64,000 nucleotides of DNA from Pseudomonas sp. ICMP 561 (GCF_002699985.1 NZ_LKBT01000003.1:175331-239330), one strand, 5' to 3'; shown: positions 49,601-58,281, counted from the stretch's first letter. Notes: generated by a model not told the origin, from the letters alone. Numbers and translations are program-made.

Positions 49601-51564
49601 CCTGGACCGGTGAGCGCTATGGCATGGCCGAAGCGAAAACCGTGGTGGCCGCACCGATTATTGCCGAGCTGTCGGCACCGCGTTTCCTTGCCGGTGGTGA
49701 TCAGACTACGGTAGCGCTGGACCTCTCGAATCTGTCCGGTCAGGCGCAGAAGCTCACGGTGCAAGCCACCGCTGAAGGTCAGTTGAGCCTCGCCAATGGC
49801 GCGCTCAGCCAGAGCGTGCAACTGGCCCAGGGTCAACGTACAACGTTACGCATTCCGGTGCGCGCCGAGGGCGGGCTGGGGCAGGGCAAGTTCAAAGTCG
49901 TGGTAAACGGCTTGGTGTTACCGGGCGAAAATCTGCCGCCGTTCTCTCGCGAGTGGACTATCGGCGTGCGTCCGGTTTACCCGGCGATGCTCAAGCATTA
50001 CCGAACAACGCTGAACGAGCAGCCGTGGAACCTGCCTGAAGGCGCGCTTGATGCGTTCGAACCTGCCGGTCGCGAAGCTATGCTGTCAGTGTCGAGCCGT
50101 CCGCCGCTCAATCTGGGTGAGCAGATTCGCGCCCTGGAAGCCTACCCTTATGGCTGCCTCGAACAGACCGCCAGCGGGCTTTATCCATCGCTGTATGCGG
50201 ATGCAGCCACCCTCAAGCGCCTGGGCATCAAAGGCGAAACCGATCCAGTGCGCAAGCGCAAAGTCGAGCTGGGCATCGAGCGGCTGCTTGGCATGCAGCG
50301 CCATAACGGCAGCTTCGGGTTGTGGAACGCTGATGGTGAGGAAGAATACTGGCTGACGGCTTACGTCACCGACTTCCTGCTGCGTGCCCGTGATCAGGGT
50401 TTTGCGGTGCCGCCTGATGCGCTGAAAAAAGCCAACGAGCGCTTGCTGCGTTATCTGCAAGAGCGCAATCAGATCGAAGTCAGCTACAGCCAGAACGCCG
50501 AGCACACACGTTTTGCCGTGCAGGCCTACGCGGGACTGGTGTTGTCCCGCAGTCAGCAAGCTCCTCTGGGCGCCTTGCGCAGTCTGTTTGATCGTCGAAC
50601 CGATGCCCGCTCTGGTTTACCGCTGGTGCAGCTGTCGGTAGCGCTGGAGAAGATGGGCGACAAGCCGCGTGCCGATCAAGCGATGCTGGCCGGTCTGGCA
50701 GCAGGCCGCAAAGGCAACGAATGGCTGGCTGATTACGGCAGTCCGTTGCGTGATCAGGCGTTGATCCTGGCGCTGCTTGAGGAAAACAATCTGGCTGCCG
50801 ACAAGCGCGACCATCGCCTGTTTGCCCTGGCCGATGAAGTGGCCGCAAGCCGCTATCTGTCCACCCAGGAGCGCAATGCGCTGTTCCTTGCGGGACGCGA
50901 TCTGTTGGGTAAGCCGGAAAGTAAATGGACTGCGACGCTTCATGCGGGCGCTGAAAGTCGCGAGCTGAGTAACGAGCAGCCGGGCTTGAAGCTTGACGGG
51001 CCACTGCTGGCTTCTCCGATGTCGGTACAGAATCAGGGCAGTGCGACGCTTTATCAGCAACTGACGCTGTCGGGTTATCCGACTCAGGCACCGGTGGCTG
51101 GAGGCGAGAACCTCAGTATTCGTCGCGAGTACCTTGGCCTTGATGGCGAACCTGCCAACCTCAACGCGTTGAAAAGCGGCCAGCTATTGCTGGTGCACAT
51201 CGAGGTCAAAGCTCAGCAACGGGTGCCGGACGCACTGGTTGTGGATTTGCTCCCGGCCGGGCTTGAGCTGGAAAACCAGAATCTGGCGCAAAGCGCTGCC
51301 AGCCTGGAAGACGCCAGCGAGTCCGTGAAAGAGTGGCGTCAGTCGATGGAGAATGCCGGTATCAAACATCAGGAATACCGCGGTGACCGCTTCGTTGCTG
51401 CGCTGGATTTGAACGGCTACAACACGGTGCACTTGTTGTACCTGGCTCGTGCCGTAACGCCGGGTATCTACCGTGTACCGCCGCCGCAAGTGGAGTCGAT
51501 GTATCGGCCGAACTGGCAGGCGCTGGGTGAAGCGGCGGCGCAGATGGTGGTGAAGGGTAAGTAA
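46624..51564 (+). CDS. Bacterial alpha-2-macroglobulin lipoprotein (YfhM/ECAM type)
   Basis: This 1646-aa lipoprotein has a signal peptide ending LLSAC (Cys18) with Asp at +2, which in enterobacteria keeps lipoproteins in the inner membrane. The MG and bait-like domains follow. The thioester motif GCLEQ has its Cys at residue 1178 (codon at 50155). Stretches such as LELENQNLA and VGFASRGSLLP match E. coli YfhM closely. It is thought to trap attacking proteases in the periplasm, working with PbpC to repair peptidoglycan. pbpC lies downstream on the same strand, the classical pairing. Confidence 0.96.
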   Translation: MFNKGLFLACALVLLSACDSSAPDKPAPASQPVAVESSKPKPAVDLPALSKRYEGRDLTVVDVSEIQVDGASTLSVSFSVPLDPEQKFAEKLHLVDSKNGKVDGAWELSDNLMELRLRHLEPKRKLVLTIDAGLVGVNKAKLAAEFISRLETADLQPTVGFASRGSLLPTRLAEGLPVIALNVDKVNVEFFRVKPDALPAFLSSWRGGSSIEYYESKELLDKADLVYEGRFDLNPARNTRETLLLPIAGIKALQGPGVYLAVMRASGTYTYANPATLFTLSDIGLSVHRYANRLDAFTQALEGGKALSGVELELYDSNGKVVGQAKTDSAGHAELPLPAKAAVLLAHKDEQTSMLRLDSSALDLAEFDITGPQAHPLQFFIFGPRDLYRPGETVLLNGLLRDNDGKDVKPQPITVEVRRPDEQVSRKFVWEADKSGLYQYQLQLADEAPTGRWQLVFDLGDGKPQLYEFQVEDFLPERLALEIKGSETPIATTDNAVFDITGRYLYGAPASGNNLTGLLYVRPLRDAVPGLPGYQFGSITEPELKQDLEIEASTLDAQGKLSLDVESTWSNAKSPVQLILQASLQESGGRPITRRLVQPVWPAEQMPGLRPLFGSNPGSDDEYDEASGMPQTDGDGPVEFEVLVADYAGNKLAAENVKVRLVRERRDYYWNYSDSEGWSYHFNEKFLNLNEETINIKQGSTAKVTFPVEWGPYRVEVEDPQTGLISSLRFWAGYRWQDNAEGGAVRPDQVKLALDKPGYNDGDTAKVTVTPPAAGKGYLLVESSDGPLWWQEIEVPAEGKTFEVPLDKQWARHDLYVSALVVRPGERKANVTPKRAVGVLHLPLDRSPRKLALTVTAPEKMRPKQPLKLKVAAKNADGSVPKEVHVLVSAVDVGILNITRYATPDPFASLFGRKEYGADQLDVYGQLIEAGRNRLASLAFGGDALAKGGKRPDTSVTIVALQSAPVTLNEQGEGEVSVDIPDFNGELRIMAQAWTGERYGMAEAKTVVAAPIIAELSAPRFLAGGDQTTVALDLSNLSGQAQKLTVQATAEGQLSLANGALSQSVQLAQGQRTTLRIPVRAEGGLGQGKFKVVVNGLVLPGENLPPFSREWTIGVRPVYPAMLKHYRTTLNEQPWNLPEGALDAFEPAGREAMLSVSSRPPLNLGEQIRALEAYPYGCLEQTASGLYPSLYADAATLKRLGIKGETDPVRKRKVELGIERLLGMQRHNGSFGLWNADGEEEYWLTAYVTDFLLRARDQGFAVPPDALKKANERLLRYLQERNQIEVSYSQNAEHTRFAVQAYAGLVLSRSQQAPLGALRSLFDRRTDARSGLPLVQLSVALEKMGDKPRADQAMLAGLAAGRKGNEWLADYGSPLRDQALILALLEENNLAADKRDHRLFALADEVAASRYLSTQERNALFLAGRDLLGKPESKWTATLHAGAESRELSNEQPGLKLDGPLLASPMSVQNQGSATLYQQLTLSGYPTQAPVAGGENLSIRREYLGLDGEPANLNALKSGQLLLVHIEVKAQQRVPDALVVDLLPAGLELENQNLAQSAASLEDASESVKEWRQSMENAGIKHQEYRGDRFVAALDLNGYNTVHLLYLARAVTPGIYRVPPPQVESMYRPNWQALGEAAAQMVVKGK

Positions 51565-51573
51565 GAGGTTTCT

Positions 51574-51663
51574 GTTGGAGCGAGGCTTGCCCGCGAAGGC
51601 GTTGTGTCATGCACCCAATTGGGTGTTTGGCGGAATGCCTTCGCGGGCAAGCCTCGCTCCAAC
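51574..51663. terminator. Long perfect inverted repeat after the A2M gene
   Basis: Arms of 27 bases (GTTGGAGCGAGGCTTGCC... and its complement) surround a loop that holds the palindrome CACCCAATTGGGTG, 10 bases after the A2M stop. The family differs from the GTAGGAGC repeats elsewhere. It could end both the A2M and the convergent small-gene transcripts. Confidence 0.7.
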
Positions 51664-51673
51664 AAATTTTCTG

Positions 51674-51967
51674 TCAATGAATAATCCAGCTCAGCAACCA
51701 CAAGCCCAGCACCAGCCAGATGATGCCCATGATGATTGAAGCGCGCATAAAGGCGCGGATCGCCGAGTACAGGAACAGTAAACCGACGATTAACGCCAGG
51801 ATGCTGACCAGTGAAGTGTCCATGCCCAAAGTGCGGGACAACCCATCAACAAAATTTCCGCCCGCGCTGGCGAAGAGATTGAAGAACCATTCCAGTCCAT
51901 CGACGATAAAGCGGATGACCGCGCCGAGCGCCTGGCCCAGCCATTCGAAAAAGCTTTCTACCTGCAT
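51674..51967 (-). CDS. Small membrane protein of unknown function
   Basis: This 97-aa protein has an amphipathic N-terminus (MQVESFFEWLGQALGAVIR) and two C-terminal membrane helices (about 50-70 and 77-95, SIIMGIIWLVLGLWLLSW). No family is recognised. It lies between the A2M and pbpC genes on the opposite strand, so it is not part of their operon. It is flanked on its 3' side by the long inverted repeat. Confidence 0.7.
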   Translation of the reverse strand: MQVESFFEWLGQALGAVIRFIVDGLEWFFNLFASAGGNFVDGLSRTLGMDTSLVSILALIVGLLFLYSAIRAFMRASIIMGIIWLVLGLWLLSWIIH

Positions 51968-52062
51968 ATGTGCGTCCTGATGAAGGTCATGGGAAAAGGC
52001 GACTGTTCGCTTTGGCTATCAATTGGCGCGGCGAGTTCCGTGGAGTGTAAGGGCGTTTTGCC

Positions 52063-54525
52063 TTGAAACCGGGAATATTGTCACGATTTCTAAAGAGACC
52101 TGCTCCGGTAGGAGCGAACTTGTTCGCGAAGCTGTGGTTGGGTTCGACATCTCCGTCGACTGACTCACCGCCCTCGCGAACAAGTTCGCTCCTACCAGGG
52201 ATCTGTCGTGCCGGGCGCTGGCTGCTGTGCACCGTGCTGCTGATCATCACCCTGCTCTGGCTCGCCGACCGCCTCTGGCCGCTGCCATTACCGAAGGACG
52301 ATCTGGCGCGTGTGGTGCTGGCCGAAGACGGGACGCCGCTTTGGCGTTTCGCCGATGCTGACGGTGTGTGGCGGTATCCGGTGTCGATCAACCAGGTATC
52401 GCCGTATTACATCGAAGCATTGCTGACTTACGAAGATCGCTGGTTTTACAGCCATCCCGGGGTCAACCCGCTCTCGCTGGTGCGGGCGACGTGGCAGAAC
52501 CTCAAGGGCGCGCGGGTGGTGTCGGGCGGCAGCACGTTGTCGATGCAGGTCGCGCGGTTGCTCGACCCGCATGCGCGAACCCTGCCCGGCAAGGTGCGAC
52601 AACTGTGGCGTACGATGCAGCTGGAATGGCACCTGTCCAAGGATGAGATTCTGGCCATTTACCTCAATCGCGCACCGTTTGGCGGCACCTTGCAGGGTGT
52701 TGCCGCTGCCAGTTGGGCCTATCTGGGCAAGTCGCCGCAACAATTGACCCGCTCCGAAGCGGCGATGCTGGCGGTGTTGCCCCAAGCGCCGAGTCGGCTG
52801 CGGCCTGATCGTCATCCACAACGGGCGCAGGTTGCACGGGACAAGGTACTCAAACGTCTGGCGCAATTTCAGGTCTGGCCGCAACGGGCAGTCGACGAGG
52901 CTCTGGAGGAGCCGTTACTGCTGGCCCCGCGTCAGGAGCCAAGCCTCGCTCCACTGCTGGCGCGGCGTTTGAACCGTCCGGACAGCCCGCCGTTGATTCG
53001 CACCACGCTGGATGCCGGACTACAGCGTCGTCTTGAGGATTTACTGCTGGGCTGGCGTGCCCGATTGCCGGAGCGCACCTCGGCGGCGATCCTCGTGGTC
53101 GAGGCGCAAAACATGGCGGTACGCGCATACGTTGGTTCGGTGGACATTAACGATGCCAAACGTTTTGGCCATGTGGACATGATCAGCGCCCTGCGTTCGC
53201 CAGGTTCGACTCTCAAACCGTTTCTGTACGGGCTGTCGATGGATGCGGGGCTGATCCATTCCGAATCCCTGATGCAGGACGTGCCACGCCATTACGGTGA
53301 TTATCGGCCGGGTAACTTTGCGGCGGGGTTCAGCGGGGCGGTGGCGGCCAGTTCAGCGTTGTCGATGTCCCTCAACTTGCCCGCGGTACAACTACTGGAA
53401 GCCTACGGACCGAAACGCTTTGCCGCCGAGTTGCGCAACGGCGGCGTGCCGTTGACCCTGCCGCCGCTGGCCGAACCCAATCTGGCGATGATCCTCGGCG
53501 GCGTTGGTAGCCGTCTGGAAGACTTGGTCGGTGGTTACAGCGCATTCGCGCGGGGCGGGCGCAGCGCTGATATCCGCTTGCAACCCGATGCTCCGCTGCG
53601 GGAACGACGCATGATGTCACCGGGCGCGGCGTGGATTATTCGCAAGATACTCAGTGGCCAGTCGCGCCCGGATCTTGATCCTCACGCTGAACTGGTGCAG
53701 CGGCCACAGCTGGCCTGGAAGACCGGCACCAGTTACGGTTTTCGTGATGCCTGGGCCATTGGTGTCGGGCCGCGTTTTCTGGTCGGGGTGTGGATCGGTC
53801 GTCCCGACGGCACGCCGGTGCCGGGGCAGTTTGGCCTGGCTTCGGCCGCACCTTTGATGTTGCAGGTTCATGACGTGCTGGCCAATAGAGACAGTCAGCG
53901 AGGTATCTCCGCGCCGATTCAGCCTGTCCCGTCGAGCGTGGGCGTGGCAGCGATCTGTTGGCCGTTGGGCCAGCCCATGAACAAGAACGATCCGAACTGT
54001 CGCAGGCAGCGGTTTGCCTGGACGCTGGAAGGCACCACGCCGCCAACGTTGCAGGCCATTGATCAACCATTAGGATTGGGGCTGCAGGAAAAAATCTGGG
54101 TCAATGCTCAGGGCCTGCGGGTTGGGGCGGGTTGTCCAGAGGCGAAGGCGCAGGATCTGGTTCTATGGCCCGCCGCCCTCGAACCCTGGCTGGCGCGTGA
54201 CGAACGCAGGGAAGCGCGCTTGCCCGCAGTCGATCCCACATGCCCGCCTCAAGGTCTGAATCTGGCACCGCCCCTGTCGATCGTCGGCGTTCGCGAGGGC
54301 GATCATCTACGTTTGCCGGCGGGCAGTCGGCAGGCGCTGCGCCTGAATCTTTCCGCCTTGGGCGGCAGTGGTCGTCGCTGGTGGTTTGTCGATGGCGTGC
54401 CGATGGCCGACACCGACAATCAGGCCCATTTCAGCCCGACCCTCACACGCCTCGGTCGTTATGAGCTAAGCGTGCTGGATGAAAGCGGTCAGACTGCACG
54501 GGTTGTGTTTGATACCGTCGATTGA
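52063..54525 (+). CDS. pbpC: Penicillin-binding protein 1C PbpC with a REP insertion in its N-terminus
   Basis: This bifunctional peptidoglycan glycosyltransferase-transpeptidase is about 820 aa. After an unusual N-terminus, the membrane helix (LLIITLLWLADRLWPL) leads into ARVVLAEDGTPLWRFADADG, which matches E. coli PbpC. The glycosyltransferase has EDRWFYSHPGVNP and GGSTLSMQVARLL. The transpeptidase has SPGSTLKPFLYG and WKTGTSYGFRDAW, and a C-terminal BiPBP domain follows. The start is TTG at 52063 or TTG at 52078; ATG is absent. Residues about 16-45 are encoded by a 90-bp REP pair. Confidence 0.92.
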   Translation: MKPGILSRFLKRPAPVGANLFAKLWLGSTSPSTDSPPSRTSSLLPGICRAGRWLLCTVLLIITLLWLADRLWPLPLPKDDLARVVLAEDGTPLWRFADADGVWRYPVSINQVSPYYIEALLTYEDRWFYSHPGVNPLSLVRATWQNLKGARVVSGGSTLSMQVARLLDPHARTLPGKVRQLWRTMQLEWHLSKDEILAIYLNRAPFGGTLQGVAAASWAYLGKSPQQLTRSEAAMLAVLPQAPSRLRPDRHPQRAQVARDKVLKRLAQFQVWPQRAVDEALEEPLLLAPRQEPSLAPLLARRLNRPDSPPLIRTTLDAGLQRRLEDLLLGWRARLPERTSAAILVVEAQNMAVRAYVGSVDINDAKRFGHVDMISALRSPGSTLKPFLYGLSMDAGLIHSESLMQDVPRHYGDYRPGNFAAGFSGAVAASSALSMSLNLPAVQLLEAYGPKRFAAELRNGGVPLTLPPLAEPNLAMILGGVGSRLEDLVGGYSAFARGGRSADIRLQPDAPLRERRMMSPGAAWIIRKILSGQSRPDLDPHAELVQRPQLAWKTGTSYGFRDAWAIGVGPRFLVGVWIGRPDGTPVPGQFGLASAAPLMLQVHDVLANRDSQRGISAPIQPVPSSVGVAAICWPLGQPMNKNDPNCRRQRFAWTLEGTTPPTLQAIDQPLGLGLQEKIWVNAQGLRVGAGCPEAKAQDLVLWPAALEPWLARDERREARLPAVDPTCPPQGLNLAPPLSIVGVREGDHLRLPAGSRQALRLNLSALGGSGRRWWFVDGVPMADTDNQAHFSPTLTRLGRYELSVLDESGQTARVVFDTVD
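52107..52196. repeat. REP pair inside the pbpC reading frame
   Basis: GGTAGGAGCGAACTTGTTCG... (52107-52129) faces its complement (52174-52196). The whole element is 90 bp, exactly 30 codons, so the frame is kept. It encodes VGANLFA and RTSSLLPG at its two ends. It lies in the cytoplasmic tail before the membrane helix. Confidence 0.9.
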
Positions 54526-54535
54526 GCGACAGACA

Positions 54536-55309
54536 TCAATGAGCCGTGTCCCGTTGCCGACTTGCCCCGCTCGGCGACATGGCCAATGCCAGTTGCGTGC
54601 GGTTATGCATGTGGGTCAGGCGCAGCACCTGCGATACGTACAGTTTGACGGTGTTCTCAGTGATGCCCAGCTTGCAGCCGATCTGATAGTTGGTATGACC
54701 TTTGGCGACCAGCTTGGCTACGTCTTGCTGGCGAGGGGAGAGGGGCGCGAAGAGCATCGACAGGTCCATCTCGCTCTCGGCGTCTTCCTCGGCACTGGCA
54801 GTGGTCAGTAGCGGACGACGGAGCTGGTCCAGATCTTCGTATAGACCATCAATGGAAGCGGCAAGAAACCGCAGCTTTTCGTTGAGTTCACCCAGTTGGC
54901 GGTAGCTCTTTTGCCGCTCATGCAACACGGCTTCCTGGCGCTGGACGCCTTCGAGCACCTCCCGGAGATTCACCGGTTTCTGAAAGTAATCAGCAACGCC
55001 GGCACGCAGCGCTTTGATCACATCCTGCTTATCGTCGTTGACGGTCAGGACGATGGTTTCGAATACCCGCTTTTTACCGGCGGCCAGCTTGAGTGCCTGA
55101 ACCAGCTCAAGGCCGTCGGGTGCTTGCATATTCAGCTCGCAAAGGACGATGCCGATTGCAGGATCGTTGCGAAATTGTTCGAGTGCTTCTTTGCTTGAAT
55201 AACTGCCAGTGCATTCGTAGCCGTTGCTTTGTAGAAAACCGCTTAGCTCGTTTACAACGGAAGGCTGGTCGTCGACGACTAGTACTTTCACTGAAGAATT
55301 TATGTTCAC
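54536..55309 (-). CDS. LuxR-type response regulator with Glu at the phospho-acceptor site
   Basis: This 257-aa protein has an N-terminal receiver domain (Asp13-Asp14 in VLVVDDQPS, Lys in YFQKPVN). A coiled linker (about 130-165) precedes a C-terminal LuxR/GerE helix-turn-helix (LSPRQQDVAKLVAKGHTNYQ, GITENTVKLYVSQVLR). At the position of the phosphorylated Asp the sequence reads VLCELNM, with Glu58, often an imitation of the phosphorylated state. No sensor kinase is adjacent. Target genes are unknown. Confidence 0.9.
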   Translation of the reverse strand: MNINSSVKVLVVDDQPSVVNELSGFLQSNGYECTGSYSSKEALEQFRNDPAIGIVLCELNMQAPDGLELVQALKLAAGKKRVFETIVLTVNDDKQDVIKALRAGVADYFQKPVNLREVLEGVQRQEAVLHERQKSYRQLGELNEKLRFLAASIDGLYEDLDQLRRPLLTTASAEEDAESEMDLSMLFAPLSPRQQDVAKLVAKGHTNYQIGCKLGITENTVKLYVSQVLRLTHMHNRTQLALAMSPSGASRQRDTAH

Positions 55310-55813
55310 GCGCTACTCCCTGTCTGCGAAATACAAAGCGTTGTCAGAGTCAAAACTCACGCTTTATCGATACGATCTAAGGTCACGTGTTCCCTGAGAC
55401 CTTTACTACCGTAGTCAGACTTTCGCGTTATGTACATAGTGTTAAGCATTGTTTGCGACTAGTGGGCGGCTTCTTTGGGGGCATTGGCGAATGCGTATGC
55501 CTCTAGGTAACACGGACCCTGTAGGAGTGAGCTTGCTCGCGATTTGGTTTTCTGGTTGAAGAATTTATCGCCTGAACTGACGCGATCGCGAGCAAGCTCA
55601 CTCCTACAGGCCCGGTGTGGAGCGCACTATTGCGATATTGAAGCCGAAAGTTTGCCGTCTGCAGTCGAGGTATTTGAGCGTTAAAAAAGTTTTTGACGTT
55701 TAATCGTTTTTCGAGCACGGGAAGATTTAACGCATTGAAGTCGCAGGTACTTACTTCTTATACCTATTTAAAAAGGGGCCATTATTGTCGGCCCCTCAAC
55801 TAACGACCGCCAC
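55310..55813. other. Gene-free region with REP pair upstream of the response regulator
   Basis: No gene is supported in this 504-bp gap. A REP pair with arms CTGTAGGAGTGAGCTTGCTC lies at 55519-55609. The rest is AT-richer sequence that should carry the regulator's promoter, but no clear box was recognised. Confidence 0.75.
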
Positions 55814-56371
55814 TTAACGTGGCGGATATTGCTCCAGAATCTTCGCCACTGTCTGGCGAATAGCCGTTTCACGGGCGTTTGGGGCGTTGTCCTGATTGAG
55901 GATGCGCTCCGTGCTGCCGCGCCAGACCAGCTTGCCGTCCTTGCCGTCGAACAGGTCGATCTGCAGGGTCGTGACCTTGTAGTCCACGCTGCGGGTTTCG
56001 GTCATCGGTGCGTTCCAGTAACCGTAACCTCCCCAAGGGCCCCAGCCTCCGCCGTAATTGGTACTGACCAGTTGCTGGCGGTTTTCCATGATCAGCCAGG
56101 CTTGAACCTTCAGATCACCATTGGCACCTGCCGGGGCCATGCGCAAGCCGCGCTGGTCGAGCTGTTCGCCAATCGACTGGCGAATACGCTGGTCGGTGAG
56201 ATCGCTCTTGATCCGTGGATCATCAGGTTGGTACTGCACGCCGGGCTCCTTCCAACTCCAGCTGCGGTAGCCGCCAAAATCACGACTGGCGTCGAAGTCA
56301 CGATTGATCTGGTTGGTTTGGCAGGCACTGAGCAGCACCAGCAGGGACAGCAGAGCAAGGCGGCGAAACAT
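55814..56371 (-). CDS. DUF4136 lipoprotein
   Basis: This 185-aa lipoprotein has the lipobox LLSAC with Cys at residue 17. The DUF4136 body (FDASRDFGGYRSWSWKEPG, TLQIDLFDGKDGKLVWRG) is interrupted by a Gly/Trp/Tyr-rich segment (YGGGWGPWGGYGYWNAP). The function is unknown. It is the downstream member of a tandem pair with the next gene, 18 bases apart, so they are probably cotranscribed. Confidence 0.9.
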   Translation of the reverse strand: MFRRLALLSLLVLLSACQTNQINRDFDASRDFGGYRSWSWKEPGVQYQPDDPRIKSDLTDQRIRQSIGEQLDQRGLRMAPAGANGDLKVQAWLIMENRQQLVSTNYGGGWGPWGGYGYWNAPMTETRSVDYKVTTLQIDLFDGKDGKLVWRGSTERILNQDNAPNARETAIRQTVAKILEQYPPR

Positions 56372-56389
56372 GGCAGTTCTCCGAAGATG

Positions 56390-57019
56390 TCAGGAAGGAG
56401 GATACGCGCTCAATGCTTTTTGCACAGCCTGACGCAGGGCCTTGGATCGATCCGATTGATCTCCGCGGTTTTGCGTCTCTGCGCTGGCGCTCCACACAGG
56501 CTGGCCGTCGCGGGCGTCGAACAGGCTGATGCTGACGACGACTACCTGTTCCTGATAAGTGCGCACGATCGGCACGCTGGCATAACCGCCATAGCGGTTG
56601 CCGTATGGGCCGCGGCCATAGCCGATTCCGCTGCCGCCATAGTAGGGATCGGAATAGTCGTCACGCACCTGACGGGTGCGGGTTTCCATGCGGGTTTGCG
56701 CACTGACTTGCAGGTCTGCAGGTTGCGTGCTGTTGGCCGGGCGCAGACCGCGCTGATCCAGGCCATTGCTGACCGCCTCGGCGATTTGCGCCGAATCAGC
56801 CCAGGCAGAGCCGCCGGGCAGTTGGTTGTTGCGCCAGGTCCAGTTGCGATAGCGCCCGTAGTCCCGTGGCGCTGCCGGGTATGCGCTCATGTCCACGGCA
56901 TTGGCCGCGTGAGCGGGGGCAGGGGGCAGTGGTCTGGAATCTGCGCGATACGGGTTATCGCTCTGGCACGCAGCCAGACCGAGGAAAAGAGGAATCAAAG
57001 CAAGGCGGCGTTTCATCAT
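56390..57019 (-). CDS. DUF4136 lipoprotein, tandem paralogue
   Basis: This 209-aa lipoprotein has lipobox LAAC with Cys at about residue 18. It aligns with its neighbour over the whole length ([31 protein letters not shown]) and carries its own Gly/Tyr-rich insert ([18 protein letters not shown]). It has a proline-rich region after the lipobox. The pair looks like a duplication that has since diverged. Confidence 0.9.
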   Translation of the reverse strand: MMKRRLALIPLFLGLAACQSDNPYRADSRPLPPAPAHAANAVDMSAYPAAPRDYGRYRNWTWRNNQLPGGSAWADSAQIAEAVSNGLDQRGLRPANSTQPADLQVSAQTRMETRTRQVRDDYSDPYYGGSGIGYGRGPYGNRYGGYASVPIVRTYQEQVVVVSISLFDARDGQPVWSASAETQNRGDQSDRSKALRQAVQKALSAYPPS

Positions 57020-57104
57020 GGCCTCCGCAAAGTGGCCTTCTAAGACAGGAAACGGAGATCAGCAACGCCGGACTGCCTGTGATCACCCCGGCGCTTGGCG
57101 AGAA

Positions 57105-57854
57105 TCAGAGCGGGCGACACACCCAATGCAGGTAACGACCCAACCCTGCATAGGCGGGATGCCGACGGTGAGCCAGTTCCATTTCCAGCAAGTCCACGAG
57201 TTCGGCCCGAGCCTGAAACTCCACCGGCATGTAGTCGTGAAACACTCTGACACCGCTCTGGGTTTCGACACGCCAAAGGCGTTCAAGTTGCGCCGCCAAT
57301 TCCCGCGGATCAAGAGGCTGCTGCGGGGTCAGGCTTTGTTTCTCGCCCGCCATGTCGTTCTTGCGCATTTTCTTGAAGTGGCCTTTGAGCAGGTTGCGAT
57401 AGATCAGCGCGTCGCGGTTATAAAACGCCAGGGACAGCCAGCCATCGGCTTTGGTCAACTGACGCAGCACCGGGAGAATCGTGTGCGGCTCGGCCAGCCA
57501 TTCCAGCACGGCGTGACACAGCACCAGATCATAGGGCTCATGCAGTTGATCCGAGAGTTCCTGCCAGGGCGCCTGAATGAACGTAGCGATCTGGCCTGCG
57601 TCGGCGAATCGCTGGCGCGCACCTTCAAGCATGGGGGCGGCCGGTTCGGCGAGCGTCACGTCATGGCCGCGCTCCGCCAGCCACAACGACATGTGGCCCA
57701 GCCCGGCACCGATATCCAGCACGCGCAACGGGCGTTCGGGCAGCGCTTCGGTCAGGTCAGCCTGTAGGACCGCGAGGCGAATCGCACCCTTGGCACCGCC
57801 GTAGATTTTTTCGGCGAATCGGGTCGCCAGTTGATCGAAGTGACGATCACTCAT
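57105..57854 (-). CDS. cmoM: tRNA 5-carboxymethoxyuridine methyltransferase CmoM (SmtA)
   Basis: This 249-aa SAM methyltransferase methylates cmo5U34 in tRNA to mcmo5U. The SAM site LRVLDIGAGLGHMSLWLAER is present, and the features FDQLATRFAEKIYGGAKG, LCHAVLEWLAEP and GVRVFHDYMP match E. coli CmoM closely. The gene starts inside the stop of the MazG-like gene (ATGA) and is coupled to it. Confidence 0.92.
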   Translation of the reverse strand: MSDRHFDQLATRFAEKIYGGAKGAIRLAVLQADLTEALPERPLRVLDIGAGLGHMSLWLAERGHDVTLAEPAAPMLEGARQRFADAGQIATFIQAPWQELSDQLHEPYDLVLCHAVLEWLAEPHTILPVLRQLTKADGWLSLAFYNRDALIYRNLLKGHFKKMRKNDMAGEKQSLTPQQPLDPRELAAQLERLWRVETQSGVRVFHDYMPVEFQARAELVDLLEMELAHRRHPAYAGLGRYLHWVCRPL

Positions 57855-58156
57855 TTGGCAAACCTGCGTTCACTGTCAGCCAGCTTGCTGCGAACCACGG
57901 TGTCCATGTCGATGCCCAGTTCGCTGCACAGCAGCAGTAAATAAAGAATGATATCGCCCACTTCCTGACCGGCATGTTCCAGCTTCTCGGGCGGCAACTG
58001 GCGGGACTGGTCTTCGGTCAGCCACTGGAAGATTTCCACCAGCTCGGACATCTCCACGCTGGCGGCCATGGTCAGGTTCTTGGGGCTGTGAAACTGCTTC
58101 CAGTCGTTCTGATCGCGGATGCGGTGCAGGCGTTGGGTGAGTTCTTCTAGGTTCAT
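57851..58156 (-). CDS. MazG-like nucleotide pyrophosphohydrolase
   Basis: This 101-aa all-helical protein has the MazG metal-binding residues in EMSELVEIFQW and GQEVGDIILYL. Such short MazG-like enzymes hydrolyse non-canonical or excess nucleoside triphosphates (dCTPase type). The ATG at 58156 follows AGGA and makes the protein the usual length; an upstream ATG at 58183 adds nine residues without support. Confidence 0.88.
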   Translation of the reverse strand: MNLEELTQRLHRIRDQNDWKQFHSPKNLTMAASVEMSELVEIFQWLTEDQSRQLPPEKLEHAGQEVGDIILYLLLLCSELGIDMDTVVRSKLADSERRFAK

Positions 58157-58190
58157 GGGGTGTCCTGAATCATTCATGGGCATACATCTC

Positions 58191-58281
58191 CGTAGGACTG
58201 GCTTTAGCCGGGAGAGAGCCGTTGGATTCGCACAATAATTTCGCCAGAAATAATGCCCTCCCGGCTAAAGCCGGTCCTACG
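58191..58281. repeat. REP pair upstream of the MazG-like gene
   Basis: CGTAGGACTGGCTTTAGCCG (58191 onward) faces a CGGCTAAAGCCGGTCCTACG copy ending at 58281. Confidence 0.88.
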
